Source: Prevotella corporis DSM 18810 = JCM 8529 (GTDB lineage Bacteria; Bacteroidota; Bacteroidia; Bacteroidales; Bacteroidaceae). From it: DNA of 64,000 nucleotides. The position numbers were made by a program, and so were the translations under genes. Under the pieces are notes generated by a model, which saw nothing but the letters and a program-made list of their open reading frames with translations, was not told where the DNA came from and made no database searches. This document shows positions 8,369 to 16,204 of the stretch, one piece after another. Each line of letters begins with the position of its first letter. Position 1 is the first letter of the stretch. The DNA lies in assembly GCF_000430525.1 (NCBI RefSeq), contig NZ_KE387157.1, positions 30,185-94,184 of the forward strand. Direction: 5' to 3'.

Positions 8369-8400
8369 CAAATATAGTGTTTATCTGTATATAAAACAAA
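8369..8400 (-). promoter_or_regulatory. Promoter of the trx-marR operon
   Basis: TTTG (8397-8400), a 20-bp spacer and TATATTTG (8369-8376) on the minus strand are a full consensus match. Confidence 0.8.
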
Positions 8401-8529
8401 TTTCCAATAGAAACAATGTGTAGTTGTAACAGGATTTAACGTTAAGCAGTGGTGGCTTAACGGTTATTGTATAAATTCCAAACTTTCAATCCTTACACGG
8501 CAATCAATCGTCGTCTGTTGGTCGGTGGG

Positions 8530-9759
8530 TCATGTTCGGCTGCTCCGTCCGGCAACGAATCCCGTCGTCCACGCAGCTTGCAAGTTGAAACCGCCCGTGA
8601 TGGCATCGACGTCGAGCAGCTCTCCGGCAAAGAACAGTCCGGGGCAGACTTTGCTTTCGAGTGTGTTGGGGTTGACACTTTTCAGGCTCACGCCGCCGCA
8701 GGTGACGAACTCATCGCGGAAAACTCCCTTTCCGCTTACGTGGTGGACATCGTTGGTGAGCGTTTCGATGAGCTTGTTGAGCCCCTTTTTCCCCAATTCG
8801 TCCCACGGTTTCTCCTTGTCGATGCCCGTCCGCTCAAGCAAGTAGTGCCACACTCTGGCCGTCAGCTCACCGGGATGCACGTTTGCCGTCAGCTTCTTGG
8901 GGTTCTGCCGTGCTATTTGCCTGATTTGCTCCTCCGCCAGCTGTGCGTTGGTCTCGCCGAGCCAGTTGATAGCCACTTCGAAATGGTAGTCGTGGTCGCT
9001 GATGTAGCGTGCCGCCACCGACGACAGCTTCAGTGTCGCCGGACCGCTCATGCCCCAGTGGGTGATGAGTAGTGGCCCGTTGGCGCGGAACTTTGTGCCG
9101 GGGATGCCCAATACCACAGGTTCGACCACTGCCCCCATGAGGTCGCGGAAGTTCTTGTCGGCGATATTGAACGTGAAGAGCGACGGAACGGGCGGCTCAA
9201 TCCTGTGTCCCGTCTCCTGAAGGTAGGCCAGTCCTGCCATGCGTGGCGAACCGCCGGTAGTTAGTACGACCTTGTCGAAGGTGCGGGAGGGCCTGTCCTT
9301 GAAGTCCACCTCCAAGCGTCCGTCCGCCCGTGGCGCAACCTTCACGAGTTGATGGCGCAGGCACACCGTCACGCCAGCTTTGGCTGCGGTGCGTGTCAGG
9401 CAGTCGATTACGGTCTGGGAGCTTTGCGATCGTGGGAACACACATTGGTCATCTTGTGTCGTCAGCTCAACTCCGTGCTGTTCAAACCATTGACAGGCGT
9501 CGTTGTTGTCGAACGAGTTGAAAAGCCTTTTCATCAGTTTGTCGCCCCGTGGATAGACGCTCTTCAGATCGTTGATGCCGAGGAACGAGTTGGTGAGGTT
9601 GCATCTGCCTCCTCCCGACACGCTAACCTTGGCCAACACACGGCCGCTCTTCTCGAAGATGGTCACCGTGTCGGCCGGATGGCGTTCCTTTGACTGGATG
9701 GCGGCAAAGAATCCGGCAGCTCCTCCGCCAATGATGGCAACGTGTTTCCTGTCTGACAT
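8530..9759 (-). CDS. FAD-dependent oxidoreductase, HI0933/BaiN family
   Basis: A 409-aa flavoprotein. The N-terminal dinucleotide-binding motif is AIIGGGAAGFFAA, followed by the family signature KVSVSGGGRCNLTN near residue 47 and a C-terminal FAD-contacting segment FFAGELLDVDAITGGFNLQAAWTTG. Members are annotated as aminoacetone oxidase-like or BaiN-like (bile-acid 7-dehydroxylation side reductase); the physiological substrate in most bacteria is unknown. The length matches the family. A degenerate -7 box (TAACTTCG) lies ~25 bp upstream. Confidence 0.88.
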   Translation of the reverse strand: MSDRKHVAIIGGGAAGFFAAIQSKERHPADTVTIFEKSGRVLAKVSVSGGGRCNLTNSFLGINDLKSVYPRGDKLMKRLFNSFDNNDACQWFEQHGVELTTQDDQCVFPRSQSSQTVIDCLTRTAAKAGVTVCLRHQLVKVAPRADGRLEVDFKDRPSRTFDKVVLTTGGSPRMAGLAYLQETGHRIEPPVPSLFTFNIADKNFRDLMGAVVEPVVLGIPGTKFRANGPLLITHWGMSGPATLKLSSVAARYISDHDYHFEVAINWLGETNAQLAEEQIRQIARQNPKKLTANVHPGELTARVWHYLLERTGIDKEKPWDELGKKGLNKLIETLTNDVHHVSGKGVFRDEFVTCGGVSLKSVNPNTLESKVCPGLFFAGELLDVDAITGGFNLQAAWTTGFVAGRSSRT

Positions 9760-10124
9760 ATATATAATAAGGTCTCTTTTCAGGGGCGAAGTTAATGAAA
9801 AAGCCTGAATTGGGCAAGTTCTATGCCTTTTTTAGTGGGGCGAACGCCGTATGGTTAGTTACGGCTAAGAAAACGAGTGGAAAGAAAATGCTCGTTTGTG
9901 GGCGTATCATAGAGAGGATAATCCAAGGAACAGCACACGGAAAAGGCAAGAATATAACAAGAAACACGAGCAAAGCGGAAAATCATTCTTGCCAGAATTT
10001 TAGATCATATTGACAGCCTAGAGATACGATAGGTGGCAGAAGCTACTCCCCATCGCCGACCAACAGAAGGAGTTGACGGAACAACCATTTGTAGATGTTA
10101 AATAATTTTAAACCGATAGATTAT
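9760..10124. other. Intergenic stretch without a supported gene
   Basis: Apart from a weak minus-strand -7 box near 9786-9793 I see no promoter, hairpin or conserved coding frame. A 72-codon plus-strand frame at 9795-10013 overlaps that promoter, is Lys/Asn-rich and has no start signals, so it is not called. Confidence 0.5.
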
Positions 10125-10155
10125 TTTGCCTATTACGACAAATTATGTATTTTTG
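10125..10155 (+). promoter_or_regulatory. Promoter of the LysM glucosaminidase gene
   Basis: TTTG (10125-10128), a 19-bp spacer and TATTTTTG (10148-10155) match the consensus and fix the start codon at 10185, not the upstream ATG at 10095. Confidence 0.78.
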
Positions 10156-10184
10156 CAAAAGAATACGCTTATCCCACGTGCATA

Positions 10185-11141
10185 ATGAAACGATTTTTCC
10201 TCTTGTTCCTTACTTCCGTTCTGTTTTTGGGTAGCGCCGTTGCGTCTCCCCGAATCAAATGGAATCAAACCTATCAGAATTATTTTAACCGATATAAGGA
10301 CTTGGCCATCCGTGAGATGCTCCGTTATGGCATTCCGGCCAGCATAACACTGGCGCAGGGGGTACTTGAGAGTGGGGCGGGGCAGAGCCGTTTGGCCACC
10401 TTGGGCAACAATCATTTCGGAATAAAGTGCCACGGGTGGACGGGACGGACCATCTCGCACGACGACGACCTTAACGGCGAGTGCTTCAGAGCCTACGACA
10501 CGCCTCTCGAAAGCTACGAGGACCATTCACTGTTCCTCACCAGGCGTCAGCGCTACAGCAGTCTTTTTCAACTCTCGTGCAAGGATTATCGTGGCTGGGC
10601 TCATGGACTGAAGCAGGCAGGATATGCCACCAACCCAAGTTATGCCTACAAGCTCATCGAAATCATAGAACTCTACCAGCTCTACCAGTACGACAATGCC
10701 ACGAGCTACGCCTTCAACGACGAGCCGAAGCAGAAAGAGACACGTCCGAAGGCCACCACCACCGAGCGTAGGAAAGGATTCGATGTCAACAGCGTCATTC
10801 ATCAGTTGCGTCCTTACAACCAAAACTTCTATCTTGTAGCCCGTAGCGGCGACACCTTCAAGAGTCTGGCAAAGGAAATCGGTATGAGTGCCCACAAACT
10901 GGCGCGAATCAATGAACGAAGCACGAAAGACATCATCTGCGACGGTGAAATCATCTGGACCTGCAAGAAACAAAAGCGTGCCCCACGAGAGTTCAAGAAG
11001 CGTCCGCACATCGTTAGAAGTTCAGAGAGCCTCTACGACATCGCCCAAAAATACGGCATCAGGCTGAAAAGCCTCGTCAAGAAAAACCGACGGCTGGCAG
11101 AACAGGGAGTCAAGGTGGGCGACGAGGTGAGAATCTATTGA
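10185..11141 (+). CDS. Secreted glucosaminidase with two LysM domains
   Basis: A 318-aa peptidoglycan hydrolase. It has a signal peptide (MKRFFLLFLTSVLFLGSAVA), a glucosaminidase domain (residues ~30-185; GVLESGAGQSRLA with the likely catalytic Glu62, then NNHFGIKC), a linker, and two C-terminal LysM motifs at ~205-250 and ~273-318 that bind glycan strands. It probably cleaves GlcNAc-MurNAc bonds during wall growth or cell separation. The start was chosen from the promoter position and the signal peptide. It is monocistronic. Confidence 0.9.
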   Translation: MKRFFLLFLTSVLFLGSAVASPRIKWNQTYQNYFNRYKDLAIREMLRYGIPASITLAQGVLESGAGQSRLATLGNNHFGIKCHGWTGRTISHDDDLNGECFRAYDTPLESYEDHSLFLTRRQRYSSLFQLSCKDYRGWAHGLKQAGYATNPSYAYKLIEIIELYQLYQYDNATSYAFNDEPKQKETRPKATTTERRKGFDVNSVIHQLRPYNQNFYLVARSGDTFKSLAKEIGMSAHKLARINERSTKDIICDGEIIWTCKKQKRAPREFKKRPHIVRSSESLYDIAQKYGIRLKSLVKKNRRLAEQGVKVGDEVRIY

Positions 11142-11226
11142 TTAATAACTCGTTCGGTGCAAACGTTTGCGCAACAAAAAGAGTAGAAAAGCACAATTTT
11201 TTTTGGCTTCCTTCTGCAGTAAGTCG

Positions 11227-11432
11227 TATCTTTGCATCGTATTTAAGACATTAAAAACTTAGTCAATAAGGTAATAGATTGTAGGGATATCTAACTTTAA
11301 AAATAACTTTTTTCATTTCAATGAATTAAAAGGTATTTTAGCTCTAATAGGTAAAATAGATTGGTAGTTTGAAAATTAGTTTTTGTTGATTTGGTAAACC
11401 CCCATTCGCTGTTGAAGCAAGTGGGGTTTTTT
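11227..11432 (+). ncRNA. Candidate small RNA with its own promoter and terminator
   Basis: The -7 box TATCTTTG (11227-11234) predicts a transcript from ~11241 to a terminator formed by CCCCCA...TGGGG plus six T residues (11399-11432). No reading frame fills the ~190 nt. The interior is AU-rich and contains two similar segments, AGGTAATAGATTG and AGGTAAAATAGATTGG. A 6S-like RNA (Rfam Bacteroidales-1) is a possibility from size and isolation only; I could not confirm the structure. Alternatives are a leaderless peptide mRNA or another sRNA. Confidence 0.6.
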
Positions 11433-11628
11433 ATGACCGTTCCCGTAAGGAGCGGTTACGTCTTATCATATTGGTAGCCATCGATTGATGATTATTCAGT
11501 CATCGTGGGGCCCACAACGAGAGCGAATGGCAGTAAGGTAGCCGACAACCGAACAGTAATCAGTTCTACCCTGATGCCCCGTTCAGTTTACAGTTACGAC
11601 CATTCACACAGCTCCCAAAAGTGACTGC
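11433..11628. other. Intergenic, one hairpin
   Basis: The hairpin ACCGTTCC/GGAGCGGT at ~11437-11458 has no T-run on either side. Nothing else is recognisable between the small RNA and the cyclophilin gene. Confidence 0.4.
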
Positions 11629-12315
11629 TTATTCTACTACTATCGAAGCCTTGCGGATGCGAATGTCAGCAAGAGGCCTGTCGTTGTCATCGACGACGGC
11701 TTGTTCAATGCGGTTGACGATTTCGAGCCCCTCCACTACTTCACCGAAAACCGTGTAAGTACCGTCCAGATGGGGAGTTCCGCCCACTGTCTTGTAGAGC
11801 TCGCGTGTTTCGGGCGACATCTGCACAGTGCTGTCAGTGTAGTGGTTGAGCCGACTTTGCGCCCAGTCCAGTTGTTTGTCGGAGAACTTGATGCCCCAGA
11901 CGATGTAGAACTGTGTCGATGACGATGCCCGTTGAGGATTCACCTCGTCAGACTCACGTGCTGCTGCCACGGCGCCACGCTTATGGAGCAGTTGTGGGTA
12001 ATGTATCTCTGCGGGAATGGTGTATTCCTCCGGAGTGTCGCCCAGCATCTGTCCGGGCTTGGCTGTCTTTGAACCCAAATCTCCCGTCTGAATCATGAAG
12101 TCTTTGATGACGCGGTGAAAGAGCACACCGTCGTATGCGCCCGCCTTCACTTGCTTAATGAAGTTGTCGCGATGCTTCGGCGTCTCATTGTAGAGCTGGA
12201 TTCGTATGTTTCCGCTGTCGGTTTCGAGTAGTATTTCCGGTCGTTTGTCTGCCGTTTGTGCGTGCGTTGTCAACGCTGCCACAGCGAACAATAGGATAGT
12301 GATGGTCTTTTTCAT
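11629..12315 (-). CDS. Secreted cyclophilin-type peptidyl-prolyl isomerase
   Basis: A 228-aa protein with a signal peptide (MKKTITILLFAVAALTTHAQ) and a cyclophilin fold. The segments FHRVIKDFMIQTGD and the C-terminal FGEVVEGLEIVNRIE are family hallmarks. It catalyses cis-trans isomerisation of X-Pro bonds in the periplasm. An insertion of ~35 residues between the Gln-containing strand (SSSTQFYIVWG) and the C-terminal part (DKQLDWAQSRLNHYTD) is common in Bacteroidetes members. Its -7 box is at 12385-12392. Confidence 0.92.
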   Translation of the reverse strand: MKKTITILLFAVAALTTHAQTADKRPEILLETDSGNIRIQLYNETPKHRDNFIKQVKAGAYDGVLFHRVIKDFMIQTGDLGSKTAKPGQMLGDTPEEYTIPAEIHYPQLLHKRGAVAAARESDEVNPQRASSSTQFYIVWGIKFSDKQLDWAQSRLNHYTDSTVQMSPETRELYKTVGGTPHLDGTYTVFGEVVEGLEIVNRIEQAVVDDNDRPLADIRIRKASIVVE

Positions 12316-12384
12316 TCGGATAATGTGTTGATTTCAGATTATTGCCTGTGCCACGGGACGTGAGTACCGATGCACTATTGGCAA

Positions 12385-12392
12385 CAAATTTA
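12385..12392 (-). promoter_or_regulatory. -7 box for the cyclophilin gene
   Basis: TAAATTTG on the minus strand, ~70 bp upstream of the start codon. Confidence 0.6.
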
Positions 12393-12426
12393 CTAAAAAT
12401 CTTTCAAAAGCTCATTATCTTTTTCG

Positions 12427-12434
12427 TATCTTTG
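12427..12434 (+). promoter_or_regulatory. -7 box, probably for the carbonic-anhydrase-like gene
   Basis: TATCTTTG predicts a start near 12441 and a ~220-nt leader containing a GGTGG...CCACC hairpin at ~12454-12478. A second -7-like TAATTTTG at 12647-12654 lies too close to the ATG for a normal leader. Confidence 0.5.
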
Positions 12435-12660
12435 TGGTGAAATATACTGAAGGTGGATTGTATAGATTACCACCGCAGCAGAAAATTAGTTGGTTACGGG
12501 TTACGTCTTGCCTTCTTTTCTGTTCTTTTCAGCCCAAATGGCAAGTAGGTTGAGGTGCAAAAGATATAGATGCGGATAAGCATTCTTACACTTTGACATT
12601 GGAAAGAATCAGGAAACCTGACAAGAACAATTTATAGAACCCACGTTAATTTTGAGCTTT

Positions 12661-13155
12661 ATGTTACTGATAAAATCTGTGAGAGGAAAGAAGCCTACAT
12701 GGGGCGAGCGGTGTTTCATAGCCGAAAACGCCACATTGGCAGGCGATATAACAATGGGCGATGACTGTTCGGTGTGGTTTGGTGCGGTGATTCGGGCCGA
12801 TGTCGCTGGTGTGACCATCGGCAACGAGGTAAACATACAGGATTTGGCTTGTGTTCACCAGACGGCTGGTAGGCCAGTGACTATCGAGGACGGTGTGAGC
12901 ATCGGTCATGGGGCTGTGGTTCATGCGGCGACCATCCGCAGCGGTGCGCTCATCGGCATGAATGCCACTGTGCTCGACCTTGCAGAAGTGGGTGAGAACG
13001 CTGTGGTGGCGGCTGGATCCGTAGTGCTGGCCGGCACGAAGATACCTCCTTGCGAGATTTGGGGCGGCATTCCTGCGCACAAGCTGAAGGATGCCGAGCC
13101 TGGCTTTGCACGAGCGTATGCCGATAGTTATCTCGAAACCAAGAAATGGTATTGA
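12661..13155 (+). CDS. Gamma-class carbonic anhydrase family protein
   Basis: A 164-aa left-handed beta-helix protein made of hexapeptide repeats (for example ATLAGDITMGDDCSVWFGAV). Metal-ligand histidines appear in CVHQT and IGHGAVVHAAT, and the trimer-forming C-terminal helix is short. Members include CaiE/PaaY/YrdA-type proteins; carbonic anhydrase activity is not assured. The ATG at 12661 matches the usual N-terminus of the family (LLIKSVRGKKP); a TTG nine bases upstream is less likely. Confidence 0.88.
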   Translation: MLLIKSVRGKKPTWGERCFIAENATLAGDITMGDDCSVWFGAVIRADVAGVTIGNEVNIQDLACVHQTAGRPVTIEDGVSIGHGAVVHAATIRSGALIGMNATVLDLAEVGENAVVAAGSVVLAGTKIPPCEIWGGIPAHKLKDAEPGFARAYADSYLETKKWY

Positions 13156-13227
13156 ATCGCCGACGCGTTGTTACGACTATTGGCTTTTGATTTCTGATTG
13201 ATGATTCCCTTTTCCTTATATACTGGT

Positions 13228-13267
13228 AAGCGGAGAGTATGACTCCAATGAGGCATACTCTCCGCTT
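13228..13267. terminator. Hairpin between convergent genes
   Basis: A perfect 14-bp stem, AAGCGGAGAGTATG/CATACTCTCCGCTT, lies between the converging carbonic-anhydrase-like gene and ahpF. It lacks a strong T-run but probably acts in both directions. Confidence 0.65.
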
Positions 13268-13327
13268 ATTGTTTGTCGAAGGCCTTGATTTGCCGACAGA
13301 AGATAGGCTGTTGCCTTCCGCCGTTCG

Positions 13328-14887
13328 TCAGATGATGCCTCGCAGACGGTCGTCAAATGCCGACAAAGCGGCCTTTGCTCCCTCGCCCATGGCGATAACG
13401 ATTTGCTTGTAGGGCACGTTGGTGACGTCGCCCGCCGCATAGACGCCCTCAATGGTTGTGCGACAGAATTCATCGACTTTGATTTCGTGTCGTGGGGTCA
13501 TATCGAGTTGCTCCTTGAAGGGCTCGCTGTTGGCCGCAAGACCTATCTGAACGAACACACCGTCGATACCGATGCTGCGCTCTTCGTCGTTCGTTCGGTC
13601 CTTGACGGTTATCGCCGTCAGCCTCGTACCGTCGCCCTCCACCTTTGTCACCTGTGAGTTGGTGAAAATCTGCAGGTTGTCGAGCGTGGCAGCCTTCTGC
13701 TGCAGCACGGTGTCGGCTTTCGGATGGTCGCTGAATTCATAAACGCTCACGCTGTTGCAGATGCCCGACAGGTCGATGGCTGCTTCGAGACCAGAGTTGC
13801 CCGCGCCAATAACTGCCACGTTCTTGCCCTTATAGAAGGGCCCGTCGCAGTGCTGACAGAAGTGGATTCCGTGTCCGATGTATTTCTCTTCATCAGCCAC
13901 GCCGAGTCGTCGCCAACTGGCGCCTGTGGCGATGATGACCGCAGGTGCGAAGAATGTCTCTCTTCCTTTCACGCCGATCGACTTTTCCTTTCCGCTGAAG
14001 TCAACATGTGTCAGCTTTCGGTGCTCGAAAATGTCGATGGGATAGGTGCCGATGTGAGCTTTAAGGTCAGCGGCGAGCTGCGTTCCGTTGGTCTGCGGTA
14101 CGGAGATGAGGTTCTCTATGCCTGTGGTGTCGTTCACCTGACCGCCAATGCGTTCTGCCACGACTGCCACGCGGAGTCCTTTTCGTGCCGAATAGATGGC
14201 TGCCGACGCACCGGCAGGACCGCCTCCCACTACGATTACGTCGTGATGGTGTTCCACCGGCTCAGCGTTGTCGTCTGTTTCGCTACCCACCATGTCCTCC
14301 AACTTTTGGAGAAGGATTCCAAGGTCGCCCCGTCCGATGTGCAACGACTCACCGTTGCAGTAAACTGCGGGCACGCCCTGGATGCCTAATTCGCTCACCT
14401 CCTGCTGAAAGAGACCACCGTCTATCATTTCATGCCTGATGTTAGGATTGATGAGCGACATGAGATTGAGTGCCTGAACCACGTCCGGACAATTAGTACA
14501 TGTCAGCGATACGTAGGTTTTTAGTGCTATGTTACCCTTGAGTGCCTTGATGCGCCGTTGCGTTGTCTCATCGGGGAAATTCTTTCCCTGACCATCTGCA
14601 TTGAGAACGGCGAGCAGCAGCGACGTGAACTCGTGTCCGTTGGGAATGCCCCTGAAGCTGATGCCTGTCGGTTGGCCGTCTCTGACCAAACCGAAGCGGA
14701 GTTCCTGTCCTTCCACCTCGTTGTACTCAGCCTTCAGCCGATCGGAAACCGACGTGAACTCGTCGATGAACTGACGCATTTCTGCCGTCTTTTCGTTTTC
14801 TTTGGCTAAGGCTACGTTGAGCGTTATCTCCGACTTCAGCGAGGCGAAGATGCCCTTCACTTGTTCTAAAATGCTTTGGTCTAACAT
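13328..14887 (-). CDS. ahpF: Alkyl hydroperoxide reductase subunit F
   Basis: A 519-aa flavoprotein disulfide reductase that recycles AhpC with NAD(P)H. It has an N-terminal double thioredoxin fold with CTNC near residue 129, an FAD motif VVGGGPAGASAAIYSARKG near 218, a thioredoxin-reductase-type active site CQHCDG near 344, and the NAD motif VIGAGNSGLEAA. The length matches AhpF. It lies 66 bp downstream of ahpC on the same strand, with an attenuator-like hairpin between them. Confidence 0.96.
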   Translation of the reverse strand: MLDQSILEQVKGIFASLKSEITLNVALAKENEKTAEMRQFIDEFTSVSDRLKAEYNEVEGQELRFGLVRDGQPTGISFRGIPNGHEFTSLLLAVLNADGQGKNFPDETTQRRIKALKGNIALKTYVSLTCTNCPDVVQALNLMSLINPNIRHEMIDGGLFQQEVSELGIQGVPAVYCNGESLHIGRGDLGILLQKLEDMVGSETDDNAEPVEHHHDVIVVGGGPAGASAAIYSARKGLRVAVVAERIGGQVNDTTGIENLISVPQTNGTQLAADLKAHIGTYPIDIFEHRKLTHVDFSGKEKSIGVKGRETFFAPAVIIATGASWRRLGVADEEKYIGHGIHFCQHCDGPFYKGKNVAVIGAGNSGLEAAIDLSGICNSVSVYEFSDHPKADTVLQQKAATLDNLQIFTNSQVTKVEGDGTRLTAITVKDRTNDEERSIGIDGVFVQIGLAANSEPFKEQLDMTPRHEIKVDEFCRTTIEGVYAAGDVTNVPYKQIVIAMGEGAKAALSAFDDRLRGII

Positions 14888-14901
14888 AAGCAGCTAAGAT
14901 T

Positions 14902-14931
14902 TAAAAGACTCCTCCCATGGTGAGGAGGAGC
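14902..14931 (-). terminator. Attenuator hairpin between ahpC and ahpF
   Basis: On the minus strand CTCCTCC...GGGAGGAG is followed by TCTTTT. A partial terminator here would give more ahpC than ahpF transcript, as expected for peroxidase and reductase stoichiometry. Confidence 0.6.
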
Positions 14932-14953
14932 AGTTGTCAAAGTATTTTTTCTC

Positions 14954-15520
14954 TTAAAGTTTACCCACGAGGTCGATGCTGGGTTTCAAAGTGTCAGCAC
15001 CCTCGTTCCATTTTGCTGGACAAACCTCACCTGGGTGTGATTCAACGAACTGTGCTGCCTTCACCTTGCGCACCAATTCGTCGGCGTTACGCCCGATACT
15101 GTTATCTTGCATCTCCACCAGCTTGATGAGTCCCTGTGGGTTTACGACGAATGTGCCACGGTAAGCCACTCCCTCGTCTTCCTTATAGACACCGAAACCT
15201 TTGGCCAGTACGCCCAATGGGTCGGCAAGCATGGTGTAGTTGATTTTCTTAATGCTGTCGGAAGTGTCGAACCATGCCTTGTGTACGAAGTGTGTGTCGC
15301 AGCTCACTGAGAAAACCTCAACTCCCATCTTCTTCAACTCCTCGTACTTGCCTGCCAAATCAACCAACTCGGTTGGGCAAACGAATGTGAAGTCGGCTGG
15401 ATAGAAGAAGAAAATCGCCCACTTGCCTTTGATGTCGTCACTTGAAACTGTCTTAAACTCACCGTTCTGGAATGCCTGAACCTTAAATTCAGGAGCTTGT
15501 GCATTGATTATTGTCTGCAT
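14954..15520 (-). CDS. ahpC: Alkyl hydroperoxide reductase subunit C (2-Cys peroxiredoxin)
   Basis: A 188-aa typical 2-Cys peroxiredoxin. The peroxidatic Cys48 is in DFTFVCPTE and the resolving Cys near 167 is in HPGEVCPAKW. It reduces H2O2 and organic peroxides and is re-reduced by AhpF, encoded just downstream. It has a full consensus promoter and an OxyR-like element upstream. Confidence 0.97.
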   Translation of the reverse strand: MQTIINAQAPEFKVQAFQNGEFKTVSSDDIKGKWAIFFFYPADFTFVCPTELVDLAGKYEELKKMGVEVFSVSCDTHFVHKAWFDTSDSIKKINYTMLADPLGVLAKGFGVYKEDEGVAYRGTFVVNPQGLIKLVEMQDNSIGRNADELVRKVKAAQFVESHPGEVCPAKWNEGADTLKPSIDLVGKL

Positions 15521-15550
15521 AATTCTTTACTGTTTTAAATTTGTTTATTG

Positions 15551-15582
15551 CAAAGTTAGCTATATTCTACTCTCGCTCCAAA
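15551..15582 (-). promoter_or_regulatory. ahpC promoter
   Basis: TTTG (15579-15582), a 20-bp spacer and TAACTTTG (15551-15558) on the minus strand. The leader is ~24 nt. Confidence 0.85.
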
Positions 15583-15601
15583 TGATAAAATCAATGAGTT
15601 A

Positions 15602-15616
15602 ATAGATTAAATCTAT
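15602..15616. promoter_or_regulatory. OxyR-like element upstream of ahpC
   Basis: ATAG-N7-CTAT, the core spacing of the OxyR consensus, begins 20 bp upstream of the -33 box, where an activator would bind. It lies inside a wider inverted repeat, AAATCAATGnGTTA at 15588-15601 against 15638-15651 (approximate limits). Confidence 0.5.
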
Positions 15617-16007
15617 AATTATGTATAACCCATTGATTTACAGTCGCTTTGTGACCGAAAACAAATTTTCATCTCACTTGTTTTTTATCGCCAGACGGTC
15701 ATGCTTCCCCAATCGCTCATTCGACCTCGTGCTCACAATGAATTGATGGGCTGATGGTTTCCCGACTGCTCTCATTCGTTTGTCGGTATCTTTACTGCCG
15801 TTCTTTCTTTGCGTAGCCCGCTATTTTTTTAAAGAACGATCAACAAACTGAACGGCAATCAAACAATAGCAGAAGTGACGTTGATGACAGAATAGGGATG
15901 AAGCGTTTGTGAGACGGTGGGAGGACTTATCAGGCCTAAAAAACGTGGGAACGAGTGGTTGGCTGTAAGTTGTTGATTTTCAATCAGATATATTTTACCA
16001 TTCAAAA

Positions 16008-16058
16008 GGTGAGCTATTACCGTGCAAAAGGTGAGCTTTTGCATTGCGAAAGATGAGC
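16008..16058. repeat. 22-bp periodic array C (3 units)
   Basis: GGTGAGC at 16008, GGTGAGC at 16030 and GATGAGC at 16052 are exactly 22 bp apart with CAAAA/GCGAAA before each core. The surrounding gap 15652-16111 shows no gene or promoter that I can support; an 83-codon frame across it is an artefact of the repeats. Confidence 0.75.
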
Positions 16059-16111
16059 TTTTGCCATGCGTTGGCTTAGATATGGTTGGTGATGGGCGAG
16101 GATGGGGCATG

Positions 16112-16146
16112 AAAAAGGGCTGAAACCCATGTTCGGATTTCAGTCC
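16112..16146 (-). terminator. Terminator of the C10 protease gene
   Basis: On the minus strand GGACTGAAA/TTTCAGCCC is followed by CTTTTTC. It lies ~60 bp beyond the stop codon. Confidence 0.7.
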
Positions 16147-16204
16147 TTAGTCTGTTATGGATTACCCGTCAGTATTGAGACGGTAATCGGAATCGGTCCG
16201 TTGG

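Noticed and set aside
9795-10013. 72-codon plus-strand frame upstream of the LysM gene
   Set aside because: It overlaps a likely promoter of the divergent gene, has no start signals and no recognisable protein pattern.
12609-12836. Minus-strand frame opposite the carbonic-anhydrase-like gene
   Set aside because: A shadow of the real gene on the other strand.
15859-16110. 83-codon minus-strand frame
   Set aside because: It runs through repeat array C and is an artefact of the repeats; no start signals.
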